Shown: piece after piece, positions 4,851-12,141 of the stretch
How positions within the stretch are numbered: position 1 is the first letter of the stretch
Layout: each line of letters begins with the position of its first letter
Origin: Lachnospiraceae bacterium
GTDB taxonomy: Bacteria > Bacillota > Clostridia > Lachnospirales > Lachnospiraceae
Assembly (NCBI GenBank): GCA_021200345.1
Contig: JAJQGR010000066.1
Coordinates: 1 to 13,607, forward strand
DNA: 13,607 bases
Direction of reading: 5' to 3'
Notes under the pieces: model-generated
Database searches by the model: none
Seen by the model: only the letters and a program-made list of their open reading frames with translations
Told to the model about the DNA's origin: nothing
Made by a program: the position numbers and the translations under genes

Positions 4851-7517
4851 ATGAGCAGGGAACTGGCAAAGACCTATGATCCGAAAGGCATTGAGGACAG
4901 ACTTTACAACAAGTGGCTGGAGAAGAAATATTTTCATGCTGAGGTAGACCGCAGCAAAAAGCCCTTTACCATCGTAATGCCGCCGCCCAACATCACCGGG
5001 CAGCTGCACATGGGACATGCCCTGGACAATACCATGCAGGATATTCTGATTCGCTTTAAGAGAATGCAGGGCTACAATGCCCTCTGGCAGCCCGGCACGG
5101 ACCACGCTTCCATTGCCACCGAGGTGAAGATCATTGAGAAGATGAAAGAGGAAGGAATCACCAAGGAAGATATCGGCAGGGAGAAATTCCTGGAAAGAGC
5201 CTGGGCCTGGAAGAAAGAATATGGCGGAAGGATCACCAGCCAGTTAAAGAAGCTGGGTTCCTCCTGCGACTGGGACAGAGAGCGCTTCACCATGGATGAG
5301 GGCTGCAGCAGGGCCGTCACCGAGGTGTTCTGCAAAATGCATGAGAAAGGCTGGATTTACAAGGGGAGCCGTATCATCAACTGGTGCCCTGTCTGCAATA
5401 CCTCCATTTCTGACGCGGAGGTGGAGTATCAGGAGCAGGCAGGCCATCTGTGGCATATCAAATATCCGTTGATCGACGAGAACGGTCAGCCAAGTCAGAC
5501 GGAATTTCTGACCTTTGCCACCACCCGTCCGGAGACCATGCTGGGGGATACGGCGGTAGCCATCAACCCGCAGGATGAGCGCTACGCGTACCTGCGCGGT
5601 CGTTCTGTGCTGCTTCCTATCGTGAACAGGGTGATTCCCGTTGTGGAAGACGATTATGTGGATATGGAGTTTGGTACCGGCGTGGTGAAGATCACGCCTG
5701 CCCATGATCCCAATGACTTCGAAGTGGGAAAGCGCCACAATCTGCCGGAAATCAATATTATGAATGATGATGCCACCATCAATGAAAATGGCGGCAAATA
5801 TCAGGGACTGGACCGCTATGAGGCCCGCAGACAGATCGTGGAAGAGTTAGACAGCATGGGCCTGTTGGTGAAGGTGGAGGATTATACCCACAACGTGGGC
5901 ACCCATGACCGCTGCAAGACCACCGTGGAGCCGCTGATCAAAAAGCAGTGGTTTGTGAAGATGGACGAGCTGATCAAACCGGCGGTGGAAGGCGTCAGAA
6001 ACGGCGATATTAAGCTGGTTCCTGAACGCATGAGCAAGATTTATTATAACTGGACGGACAATATTAAGGACTGGTGCATCAGCAGACAGCTGTGGTGGGG
6101 ACATCGGATTCCCGCTTATTACTGTGATAACTGTGGGGAATATATTGTCTCTGACAAGGCCCCTGAATGTGCCTGCCCCCATTGCGGCTGCACCTCCTTT
6201 ACTCAGGATCCGGATACTCTGGACACCTGGTTTTCATCAGCGCTGTGGCCTTTCTCCACGCTGGGCTGGCCGGACAAGACCGAGGAGCTGGAGTATTTTT
6301 ATCCCACGGATGTGCTGGTCACAGGCTATGATATTATTTTCTTCTGGGTAATCCGCATGATTTTTTCGGGTTACGAGCAGATGAAAGAGAAGCCTTTTAA
6401 GACGGTGCTGTTCCACGGCCTGATTCGTGACAGTCAGGGGCGCAAGATGAGTAAATCTCTGGGCAACGGCATTGATCCTCTGGAGGTCATTGACAAGTAC
6501 GGCGCGGATGCCCTGCGCCTGACGCTGATCACCGGCAATGCGCCCGGCAACGATATGCGCTTCTATTATGAGCGGGTGGAGAACAGCCGCAATTTTGCCA
6601 ATAAGGTGTGGAATGCCTCCCGGTTTATCATGATGAATATGGAAGGTAAGGAGGTGACCACTCCGGCGGCGGAGCAGCTGGAGCCTGCTGATCGGTGGAT
6701 TCTCTCCAAACTGAACGGTCTGATCAAAGAGGTCACCGATAATATGGAGAATTACGAGCTGGGCATCGCTGTGCAGAAAGTCTATGATTTTATCTGGGAT
6801 GAATTCTGCGACTGGTATATTGAGATGGTAAAGCCTCGTCTGTACACGACCCAGGATCAGGAAAGCCAGAACGCGGCGCTGTTTACCTTAAAGACGGTGC
6901 TGATCGACGCTTTGAAGCTGCTGCATCCCTTTATGCCTTTTGTGACAGAGGAAATTTTCTGCACGTTACAGTCGGAAGAGGAGTCGATCATGATCTCCAG
7001 CTGGCCGGTGTACCAGGAGAGCAAGTGCTTTTCTAAGGAAGAGGCGGCCACGGAGAGAATCAAGGAAGCGGTGCGCGGGATCAGAACGGCCCGCACGGAT
7101 ATGAACGTAGCGCCCTCCCGGAAGGCTCTTGTGTATGTGGTCAGTGAAAAGGAGGAGGTATGCCGGATTTTTGAGGAAGGAAAGCTGTTCTTTGCTTCTC
7201 TGGCTTACGCTTCCCAGGTGATCGTGCAGGCTGACAGAAGCGGCATTCCTGAGGATGCGGTGTCTGTGGTGCTGCAGGACGCGGTGATCTACATTCCCTT
7301 TGCGGAGTTAGTAGATATCCGCCAGGAAATTGAGCGGCTGCAAAAGGAAGAAAAGCGTCTGGAAGGCGAGCTGAGGAGAGTGGCGGGTATGCTGAATAAC
7401 GAGAAGTTTGTCTCAAAGGCGCCTGCGGCGAAGATTCAGGAGGAGAGAGACAAGCAGGCCAAATATGCTCAGATGATGGAGCAGGTGAAAGCCCGCCTGG
7501 CTCAGCTGTCCCGATAA
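4851..7517 (+). CDS. valS: Valine--tRNA ligase (valyl-tRNA synthetase)
   Basis: This 888-residue class I aminoacyl-tRNA synthetase charges tRNA-Val with valine using ATP in the cytoplasm. The catalytic signatures are PPPNITGQLHMGH (residues 44-56; HIGH motif HMGH at 53-56) and KMSKS at 532-536. The CP1 editing domain is marked by TTRPE at 224-228; in this family it hydrolyses misacylated Thr-tRNA-Val. Cys pairs CDNC (425-428) and CPHC (442-445) look like a zinc-binding insert. The C-terminal 70 residues (about 819-888) form the charged coiled-coil arm typical of bacterial ValS. The ATG at 4851 is preceded by CAGGAG, and the protein begins with the usual KTYDP segment. The frame runs upstream to 4587, but that part is not ValS-like. 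The length is normal and all key motifs are intact. Confidence 0.98.
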   Translation: MSRELAKTYDPKGIEDRLYNKWLEKKYFHAEVDRSKKPFTIVMPPPNITGQLHMGHALDNTMQDILIRFKRMQGYNALWQPGTDHASIATEVKIIEKMKEEGITKEDIGREKFLERAWAWKKEYGGRITSQLKKLGSSCDWDRERFTMDEGCSRAVTEVFCKMHEKGWIYKGSRIINWCPVCNTSISDAEVEYQEQAGHLWHIKYPLIDENGQPSQTEFLTFATTRPETMLGDTAVAINPQDERYAYLRGRSVLLPIVNRVIPVVEDDYVDMEFGTGVVKITPAHDPNDFEVGKRHNLPEINIMNDDATINENGGKYQGLDRYEARRQIVEELDSMGLLVKVEDYTHNVGTHDRCKTTVEPLIKKQWFVKMDELIKPAVEGVRNGDIKLVPERMSKIYYNWTDNIKDWCISRQLWWGHRIPAYYCDNCGEYIVSDKAPECACPHCGCTSFTQDPDTLDTWFSSALWPFSTLGWPDKTEELEYFYPTDVLVTGYDIIFFWVIRMIFSGYEQMKEKPFKTVLFHGLIRDSQGRKMSKSLGNGIDPLEVIDKYGADALRLTLITGNAPGNDMRFYYERVENSRNFANKVWNASRFIMMNMEGKEVTTPAAEQLEPADRWILSKLNGLIKEVTDNMENYELGIAVQKVYDFIWDEFCDWYIEMVKPRLYTTQDQESQNAALFTLKTVLIDALKLLHPFMPFVTEEIFCTLQSEEESIMISSWPVYQESKCFSKEEAATERIKEAVRGIRTARTDMNVAPSRKALVYVVSEKEEVCRIFEEGKLFFASLAYASQVIVQADRSGIPEDAVSVVLQDAVIYIPFAELVDIRQEIERLQKEEKRLEGELRRVAGMLNNEKFVSKAPAAKIQEERDKQAKYAQMMEQVKARLAQLSR

Positions 7518-7529
7518 AGCGGATGAAAT

Positions 7530-8864
7530 ATGGAAAAATTGCAAAGTGATTATGAGAATACGGTGGAGAGACTCTGCCGTATTCCAGGTTTTACCAAAAA
7601 ACACAGTGTGGAGGAGACCAGATCATTCCTGAAGCTCATGGGAAGTCCGGAGAAGGCAATGAAAATTGTCCATGTGGCCGGTACCAATGGGAAGGGAAGC
7701 GTTTGCGCCTATCTGGCGGGAATCCTTATGAAGGCCGGATATCATGTGGGATTGTTTACCTCTCCTCATCTGGTGGATATCAGGGAGCGCTTTCAGATTG
7801 ACGGGCAGCCCATCAGCAGAGAGACCTTTCTGGAAGCGGTGGACAATGTGGAACGCATGGTTACAGACACGAAGACCGACGCTCCCACTTTTTTTGAGAT
7901 GATGTTTTTCATTGGAATGCGCGTGTTTTCCAATGCCGGCGTGGATATTCTGATATTGGAGACCGGCATGGGAGGACGGCTGGATGCCACCAACGCCGTA
8001 TCCCGAAAGGATCTTACACTGATCACGAAAATCGGGCTGGACCATACCAGATATCTGGGAAATACGCTGGAGGAGATTGCCGGCGAGAAAGCGGGCATCA
8101 TGATGCCGGGGGTCCCGGTGATTGTGGAAGCCGGCAATGACAGTGTGGCGGACGTTTTTTTAAAAAAAGCGGAGGAAAAGGGGTGTTTTTGCCGTATCCT
8201 GACAGAGAAGGACTATGGAGAAATCTTAATTTACAAAAAATCCATTGATTTTTCTTTTTATTGCCAGTATTATGGAACTATCCGGCCGGAGATTTCCACA
8301 ACCGCTTTATATCAGGTGGATAATACAGCGCTGGTGCTGGCGGCAGTGGAATCGCTGATTGAGAGGAACGTGATTGATCCGGGACGTGTAACCCGGGAAG
8401 TATTGCTTGCGGGTCTGTGCCAGACCCGGTGGGCGGGACGTATGGAGGAAGCGGCGCCGGGATTTTTTGTGGACGGAGCGCACAATGTAGATGGAATTCA
8501 GGCTTTCATTGCCAGTGTGGCAATGGACCAGTGTGAGGGACGTCGAACCCTGATTTTTTCCGCGTCTTCGGATAAGGATTATCCTCAGATGCTGAAGCTT
8601 TTATCAGACAGCGGCTTATTTTCGCGCCTGATTCTGACCCCCATGCGGAATAAGCGGGGAGCCGGAAAGGATTTGCTTACCCAGGCTGCCGCTCTTTGCA
8701 CAGACGCAGCATGGATGGAAACGGGAGAAAGTCTGCCGGAGGTGTTGGCGCGGACAATAGGAAAAATACCGGATGGGGACAGAGTTTATCTTGCAGGTTC
8801 CCTGTATTTTGTGGGAGAGGCCAAAGAATATCTCTCTGAAAGAGGCAATGATGATCCAATATGA
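7530..8864 (+). CDS. folC: Folylpolyglutamate synthase / dihydrofolate synthase family protein
   Basis: This 444-residue Mur-ligase-family enzyme adds glutamate to folates with ATP; some members also make dihydrofolate from dihydropteroate. The ATP-binding loop is GTNGKGS at residues 51-57. SPHLVDIRER follows, then the acidic ETGMGGRLDATN segment and KIGLDHTRYLGNT with EKAGIM. The C-terminal ligase domain carries WAGRMEE and DGAHN (315-319). These are the standard FolC blocks in the correct order and the length is normal. The ATG at 7530 lies 12 bases after the valS stop, with only a weak purine-rich site (GCGGATGAAA), so translation may be coupled to valS. Whether it is mono- or bifunctional cannot be read from sequence. 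valS-folC adjacency is common in clostridia and fits cotranscription from the 4744 promoter. Confidence 0.95.
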   Translation: MEKLQSDYENTVERLCRIPGFTKKHSVEETRSFLKLMGSPEKAMKIVHVAGTNGKGSVCAYLAGILMKAGYHVGLFTSPHLVDIRERFQIDGQPISRETFLEAVDNVERMVTDTKTDAPTFFEMMFFIGMRVFSNAGVDILILETGMGGRLDATNAVSRKDLTLITKIGLDHTRYLGNTLEEIAGEKAGIMMPGVPVIVEAGNDSVADVFLKKAEEKGCFCRILTEKDYGEILIYKKSIDFSFYCQYYGTIRPEISTTALYQVDNTALVLAAVESLIERNVIDPGRVTREVLLAGLCQTRWAGRMEEAAPGFFVDGAHNVDGIQAFIASVAMDQCEGRRTLIFSASSDKDYPQMLKLLSDSGLFSRLILTPMRNKRGAGKDLLTQAAALCTDAAWMETGESLPEVLARTIGKIPDGDRVYLAGSLYFVGEAKEYLSERGNDDPI

Positions 8865-8994
8865 AGAAGAAATCAAAAAATTTTATCCCAGTACAGAAAT
8901 CGGGGATGTGGAAGAGATGATATATCAGCAGGATATGACGGACGCAGTGGATATTCTGCTGGAAACACTGAAAAATGACAAGACAGCCAAATAG
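8851..8994 (+). CDS. Small acidic hypothetical protein (47 residues)
   Basis: I do not recognise this protein. It has 47 residues, is rich in Glu/Asp, has no membrane segment or signal peptide, and is predicted to be mostly helical (EEEIKKFYPS, then DAVDILLETLKNDK). The start is ATG at 8851, with AGAGG at 8841-8845 five bases before it; an in-frame ATG at 8848 is also possible. It overlaps the end of folC by 14 bases and ends 11 bases before the TPR gene. Tight packing with its own ribosome binding site suggests it is truly translated. The spacing suggests it might partner the TPR protein, but nothing in the sequence proves this. Confidence 0.6.
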   Translation: MIQYEEEIKKFYPSTEIGDVEEMIYQQDMTDAVDILLETLKNDKTAK

Positions 8995-9005
8995 GAGAAA
9001 CGCGG

Positions 9006-10397
9006 ATGAAATGCTATCGCTGCGGCGCTGAGCTGACGACGCACAGTTTCTGTCCCTCCTGTAAAAGTGACGTAAGGCAGTACAAACAGATCATGTACGC
9101 GGCAAACCGCATGTATAATTCCGGACTGGAGAAAGCCCGGCAGCGTGATCTGACAGGAGCGGTGAGAGATCTGCATCAGTGTCTGAAATTAAATAAAGAG
9201 CATGTGGATGCCAGAAATCTCCTGGGACTTGTATATTTTGAGATGGGGGAAGTAGCCAGAGCTCTTGGGGAATGGACCATTTCCACTAATCTGCAGCAGG
9301 AAGACAATGTGGCAGACCAGTACATTCAACAGCTGCAGGCATCCCAGAATGATCTGAATGATTTAAACCTGGCGATCCGCAAGTACAATCTGGCGCTTGC
9401 CTACTGCGAGGAGGGAAGCGACGATCTGGCGGTGATTCAGCTCAAGAGGGTGCTGTCGTTAAATCCCAGGTTTCTGAAGGCCAGTGTTTTGCTGGCGCTG
9501 ATCTATATGCACCGCAATGAATATGACCGGGCTTCCCAGCTGTTGAAAAAGGTACTGCAGGCTGATCGGGGAAACACCACTGCCAGAAGGTACCTGGACG
9601 AGATTTCTTCCGCTCTGAGCAAGGGCAGTGAAAAGAAGAGCAAAAAAGACGAGGTGGTTCGCTATGAGCGGGATAATGAGCTGATCATTCAGCCCGCTAA
9701 TGTGAAAGAGCCGCGGCAGGGAAACGGAATCTTTACCGGGCTGGTGATCGGACTGGTGATCGGGGCGGCGGTTCTGTTTTTCCTGGTGATGCCCTCCCGG
9801 CTGCAAAGCGCCAGAGAGGAATATGAGGAGACGCTGCGCCTGAACAGTGAGACCATGGACGCGCAGAATGTGACGATTTCCGAACTGGAGAGCTCCTTAA
9901 GCTCACTGCAGACGGCTTATGATGAGCTGAATGACCAGTATCAGGAGTTTTTTGGTGATTCTGATGAGAACAGTCTGGGGGAAGCGCTTCTTGCCGCGGT
10001 GGAGGCTTATCTGACGGATTCTTCTGATTATGAGACTTTTCACAGTTATTTTTCACTGTGCCTGGAGCAGGAGGAGTTTTTTACAGATAATGAATCCGGG
10101 CTGGCCGGACTGTACCAGTCGATGAAGAGCCTGATCGCGGAGGAAGCGGGCAGTTATTTTTATGATCTGGGCTATGCGGCATACAATTCCGCGGACTATG
10201 AGACCGGATATACTGATCTGGGAGCGGCAATTGCTTATCTTTCTACCGATGCGGATGCCTGGTACTATTTTGGGCGGTGCTGTCTGGAACTGGAAAATAC
10301 GGACGAAGCAAAGGAAGCGTTTGAAAAGGTGATAGAGCTGGTGCCCGGCACCAAGAGGGCTTCCTGGGCGCAGAATTATCTGGACGATCTGGAGTAG
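9006..10397 (+). CDS. Membrane-anchored TPR protein with N-terminal zinc ribbon
   Basis: This 463-residue protein has a mixed layout. Residues 3-19 form a zinc-ribbon-like pair of CxxC motifs (CYRC and CPSC). About residues 27-205 contain tetratricopeptide-type helical repeats (for example VDARNLLGLVYFEMGEVARALGE and the repeat near 155-187). Residues 242-262 are a single transmembrane helix, followed by a coiled coil at about 264-315. The region at about 384-463 is TPR-like again (YYFGRCCLELENTDEAKEAFEKVIEL). By the positive-inside rule the N-terminal ribbon and first repeats are cytoplasmic and the C-terminal repeats are outside. TPRs bind proteins, so this is probably a scaffold or assembly factor; I do not recognise a specific function. 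GGAG upstream supports the ATG at 9006. It is the last gene before a strong terminator. Confidence 0.85.
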   Translation: MKCYRCGAELTTHSFCPSCKSDVRQYKQIMYAANRMYNSGLEKARQRDLTGAVRDLHQCLKLNKEHVDARNLLGLVYFEMGEVARALGEWTISTNLQQEDNVADQYIQQLQASQNDLNDLNLAIRKYNLALAYCEEGSDDLAVIQLKRVLSLNPRFLKASVLLALIYMHRNEYDRASQLLKKVLQADRGNTTARRYLDEISSALSKGSEKKSKKDEVVRYERDNELIIQPANVKEPRQGNGIFTGLVIGLVIGAAVLFFLVMPSRLQSAREEYEETLRLNSETMDAQNVTISELESSLSSLQTAYDELNDQYQEFFGDSDENSLGEALLAAVEAYLTDSSDYETFHSYFSLCLEQEEFFTDNESGLAGLYQSMKSLIAEEAGSYFYDLGYAAYNSADYETGYTDLGAAIAYLSTDADAWYYFGRCCLELENTDEAKEAFEKVIELVPGTKRASWAQNYLDDLE

Positions 10398-10434
10398 CAT
10401 TTTCAGACGAAGAAACGATTACAAAAGAAATAAC

Positions 10435-10484
10435 GACACAAAGGAGAACACTTGGAGAAAGCGTTTTCTTTTGTGTCTTTTTTT
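10435..10484 (+). terminator. Strong rho-independent terminator
   Basis: GACACAAAGGAGAAC (10435-10449) pairs along all 15 bases, including two G-U pairs, with GTTTTCTTTTGTGTC (10463-10477). The 13-base loop is followed by seven T's (10478-10484). It closes the valS-folC-ORF-TPR unit and sits about 40 bases before the spoIIAA start. Confidence 0.9.
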
Positions 10485-10489
10485 ATGGC

Positions 10490-10504
10490 GTCCGCGAAGC
10501 GGAC
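10490..10504 (+). other. Short hairpin upstream of spoIIAA
   Basis: GTCCGC at 10490-10495 and GCGGAC at 10499-10504 form a perfect 6-bp GC-rich stem with a GAA loop, between the terminator and the AGGAGG ribosome binding site (10515-10520) of spoIIAA. It could stabilise the 5' end of the spoIIA mRNA or modulate initiation, but the role is a guess. Confidence 0.4.
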
Positions 10505-10525
10505 CTGGTGATTCAGGAGGAGATG

Positions 10526-10846
10526 ATGGAAAAACAGGAAAATTATTTATGGATCAGTCTGCCAAAGGAGGTGGACCATTATCATGTGGAAAAGCTTGGC
10601 CGGCAGGTGGATGGAGAACTTTTACAAAAGCCGGTGGAATGTCTGGTGTTTGACTTCAAAGAGACGGAATTTATGGACAGCTCCGGCGTAGGGCTGGTGA
10701 TGGGGCGTTTTCGCACCATCCGTACTTTTGGAGGCAGAATTTATCTGACCAATGAGAGTCCGCGAATACGGCGTTTGTTTCAGGTAAGCGGTGTGTATGA
10801 ATATGTGGGTTCACTTGCGGATACAGAAAATGAGGAGGACAGATAA
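10526..10846 (+). CDS. spoIIAA: Anti-sigma-F factor antagonist SpoIIAA
   Basis: This 106-residue STAS-domain protein is the anti-anti-sigma factor of the sigma-F switch. Unphosphorylated SpoIIAA binds SpoIIAB and frees sigma-F in the forespore. Phosphorylation by SpoIIAB inactivates it, and the phosphatase SpoIIE (not in this window) reactivates it. The diagnostic block FMDSSGVGLVMGR lies at residues 49-61, with the phospho-acceptor serine in DSSG (expected S52). The next conserved strand is GGRIYLTNESPRIRRLF. AGGAGG at 10515-10520 fits the ATG at 10526; an ATG at 10523 and a GTG at 10508 are in frame but poorly spaced. The stop is one base before spoIIAB. The order AA-AB-AC is the classical spoIIA operon, which makes the assignment secure. 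I found no recognisable sigma-H promoter upstream. Confidence 0.95.
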   Translation: MEKQENYLWISLPKEVDHYHVEKLGRQVDGELLQKPVECLVFDFKETEFMDSSGVGLVMGRFRTIRTFGGRIYLTNESPRIRRLFQVSGVYEYVGSLADTENEEDR

Positions 10847-10847
10847 T

Positions 10848-11339
10848 ATGTGGGAAACTGTGGAAAAAGAAGAGAAACTGATCAATGAGATGCGGCTGTG
10901 CTTTTTGTCAAGAGGAGAGAATGAAAGCCTTGCCAGGCTGTCAGTGGCGGGTTTTCTTGCCCCGCTTGATCCCACGATGGATGTGCTGGACGACATGAAG
11001 ACAGCGGTTTCAGAAGCGGTAACCAACGCCATTATCCATGGATATGAGGGAAATGCGGATGAGATGGTTTATGTGTCCGCGTTTTTGTACAGGCTGGAAG
11101 AAGAGGGGTTTTTGCTTCGGGTGGACGTGGAGGATACAGGAGTGGGAATGGAAGACGTAAAGAAAGCCATGGAGCCGCTTTATACTACAGCACCGGGAGG
11201 GGAACGGGCAGGAATGGGTTTTGCCTTTATGGAGGCATTTACAGACAGTCTTAAGGTAGAATCAGGGCCAGGTAAAGGAACCTGTGTGTCCATGTGGAAG
11301 AGACTGCCGGGGCCGGAGGCCTGCGAGCATGAACAATAA
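10848..11339 (+). CDS. spoIIAB: Anti-sigma-F factor and serine kinase SpoIIAB
   Basis: This 163-residue GHKL-fold protein binds sigma-F and holds it inactive, and it phosphorylates SpoIIAA. The ATP-binding N box is SEAVTNAIIHGYE (E56, N60), the G1 box is DTGVGM (96-101) and the G2 box is GERAGMGFAFME (118-129). The N-terminal NESLAR and LDPTMD segments are also typical. It is slightly longer than the B. subtilis protein because about ten residues precede the usual start. The ATG at 10848 has GAGGAGG nine bases upstream, so the extension is probably real. It begins one base after spoIIAA and overlaps sigF by 11 bases, which implies coupled translation and helps keep the anti-sigma:sigma ratio fixed. 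Confidence 0.96.
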   Translation: MWETVEKEEKLINEMRLCFLSRGENESLARLSVAGFLAPLDPTMDVLDDMKTAVSEAVTNAIIHGYEGNADEMVYVSAFLYRLEEEGFLLRVDVEDTGVGMEDVKKAMEPLYTTAPGGERAGMGFAFMEAFTDSLKVESGPGKGTCVSMWKRLPGPEACEHEQ

Positions 11340-11991
11340 CGCAGAATTCATTGAGGAACATCTGGGACTGGTGCGGTTTGTCAGCCGGAAATTCCAAAAT
11401 CGCGGTCTGGATATGGAGGATGTATTTCAGGCCGGCTGCGTGGGACTATGTAAGGCAGCGAAGGGCTTCAGGGAGGAACTGGGGCTGCAGTTTTCTACCT
11501 ATGCGGTGCCGATGATTGTGGGAGAAATTCATCAGTTTGTAAGAAATAACAGTTCGGTACATATGAGCAGGGAGGCAAGGAAAAAGCAAAAAAGCTTACA
11601 GGAGGCGGCCCGGGAACTGACGCAAAGGCTTGGAAGAGAGGTCAGGATCAGCGAGATGGCAGACGCGGCGGGACTCTCCCCTCAGGAGGCGCTGCTTTTG
11701 ATGGAAGCGGCGGGGCCGGTGGAGAGCCTGGAGAGGGGGACAGGCGAGGAAGGAAATGAGATGATACAGCGCCTGACGGATGGAAAGGATGAGGTTGGCG
11801 GGCTTTTGGACAGGATGCTGTGCCGCCAGCTGTTGACGGAGCTTTCCTCGGTGGAGCGGCTTCTGATTACCATGCGGTATTTTCAGGGAAAAAATCAGAC
11901 CCAGGTGGGAGAAAAACTGCACATGAGCCAGGTGCAGGTCAGCAGGATGGAGAAGCGGATACTGCTGAAGCTTCGCATGAGAGCAACATAA
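11329..11991 (+). CDS. sigF: RNA polymerase sigma-F factor SpoIIAC
   Basis: This 220-residue sigma-70 family protein directs early forespore-specific transcription. Region 2 (about residues 11-76) includes NRGLDMEDVFQAGCVGL and FSTYAVPMIVGEIHQF, a block typical of SigF/SigG. Region 3 spans about 84-130. Region 4 (about 164-216) carries the helix-turn-helix ending MSQVQVSRMEKRIL, which is closer to SigF than to SigG. GGAGG at 11315-11319 sits nine bases before the ATG at 11329, inside the end of spoIIAB. The protein starts almost directly at region 2.1 and lacks the roughly 30 residues (region 1.2 and linker) found at the N-terminus of B. subtilis SigF. The frame upstream (to 11284) does not encode that segment, so the shortening is real unless there is an upstream sequence error. 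Confidence 0.94.
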   Translation: MNNNAEFIEEHLGLVRFVSRKFQNRGLDMEDVFQAGCVGLCKAAKGFREELGLQFSTYAVPMIVGEIHQFVRNNSSVHMSREARKKQKSLQEAARELTQRLGREVRISEMADAAGLSPQEALLLMEAAGPVESLERGTGEEGNEMIQRLTDGKDEVGGLLDRMLCRQLLTELSSVERLLITMRYFQGKNQTQVGEKLHMSQVQVSRMEKRILLKLRMRAT

Positions 11992-12020
11992 AAGCCGGGG
12001 TTCTGCACTTTTGTCATACA

Positions 12021-12038
12021 TTGTGAAAAAACTAACCA
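12021..12038 (+). promoter_or_regulatory. Possible Rex-type operator (weak)
   Basis: TTGTGAAAAAACTAACCA matches the clostridial Rex consensus TTGTTAA-N4-TTAACAA at 11 of 14 defined positions. A further single half-site, TTGTTAA, lies at 12066-12072 inside the promoter spacer. Rex senses NADH/NAD+ and often controls fermentation and hydrogenase genes, which would fit the flavin/NAD(P)H gene downstream. The first site sits 20 bases upstream of the -35 box and is imperfect, so this is only a candidate. Confidence 0.25.
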
Positions 12039-12058
12039 AATAAAATCGCGAATATTGG

Positions 12059-12087
12059 TTGATTTTTGTTAAAATTACGGGTAAAAT
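12059..12087 (+). promoter_or_regulatory. Sigma-A-type promoter for the oxidoreductase gene
   Basis: TTGATT at 12059-12064, a 17-base spacer and TAAAAT at 12082-12087 form a good vegetative promoter. Transcription would start near 12094, leaving a leader of about 48 bases. A 6-bp inverted repeat (AACCAA near 12034-12039 and TTGGTT at 12055-12060) overlaps the -35 box and could be an operator. No convincing terminator separates this promoter from sigF. Confidence 0.65.
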
Positions 12088-12141
12088 GAACTAGATTATT
12101 ACTATTTGCCAGTACATGGAAAAATATGGAGAGGTAGACAA

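Noticed and set aside
10398..10525. Sigma-H promoter for spoIIA
   Set aside because: AGGA-like and GAAT-like elements occur nearby but never at the required spacing.
11992..12030. Terminator after sigF
   Set aside because: Only a 5-bp AAAAG/CTTTT pairing with no stable GC stem or clean T-run.
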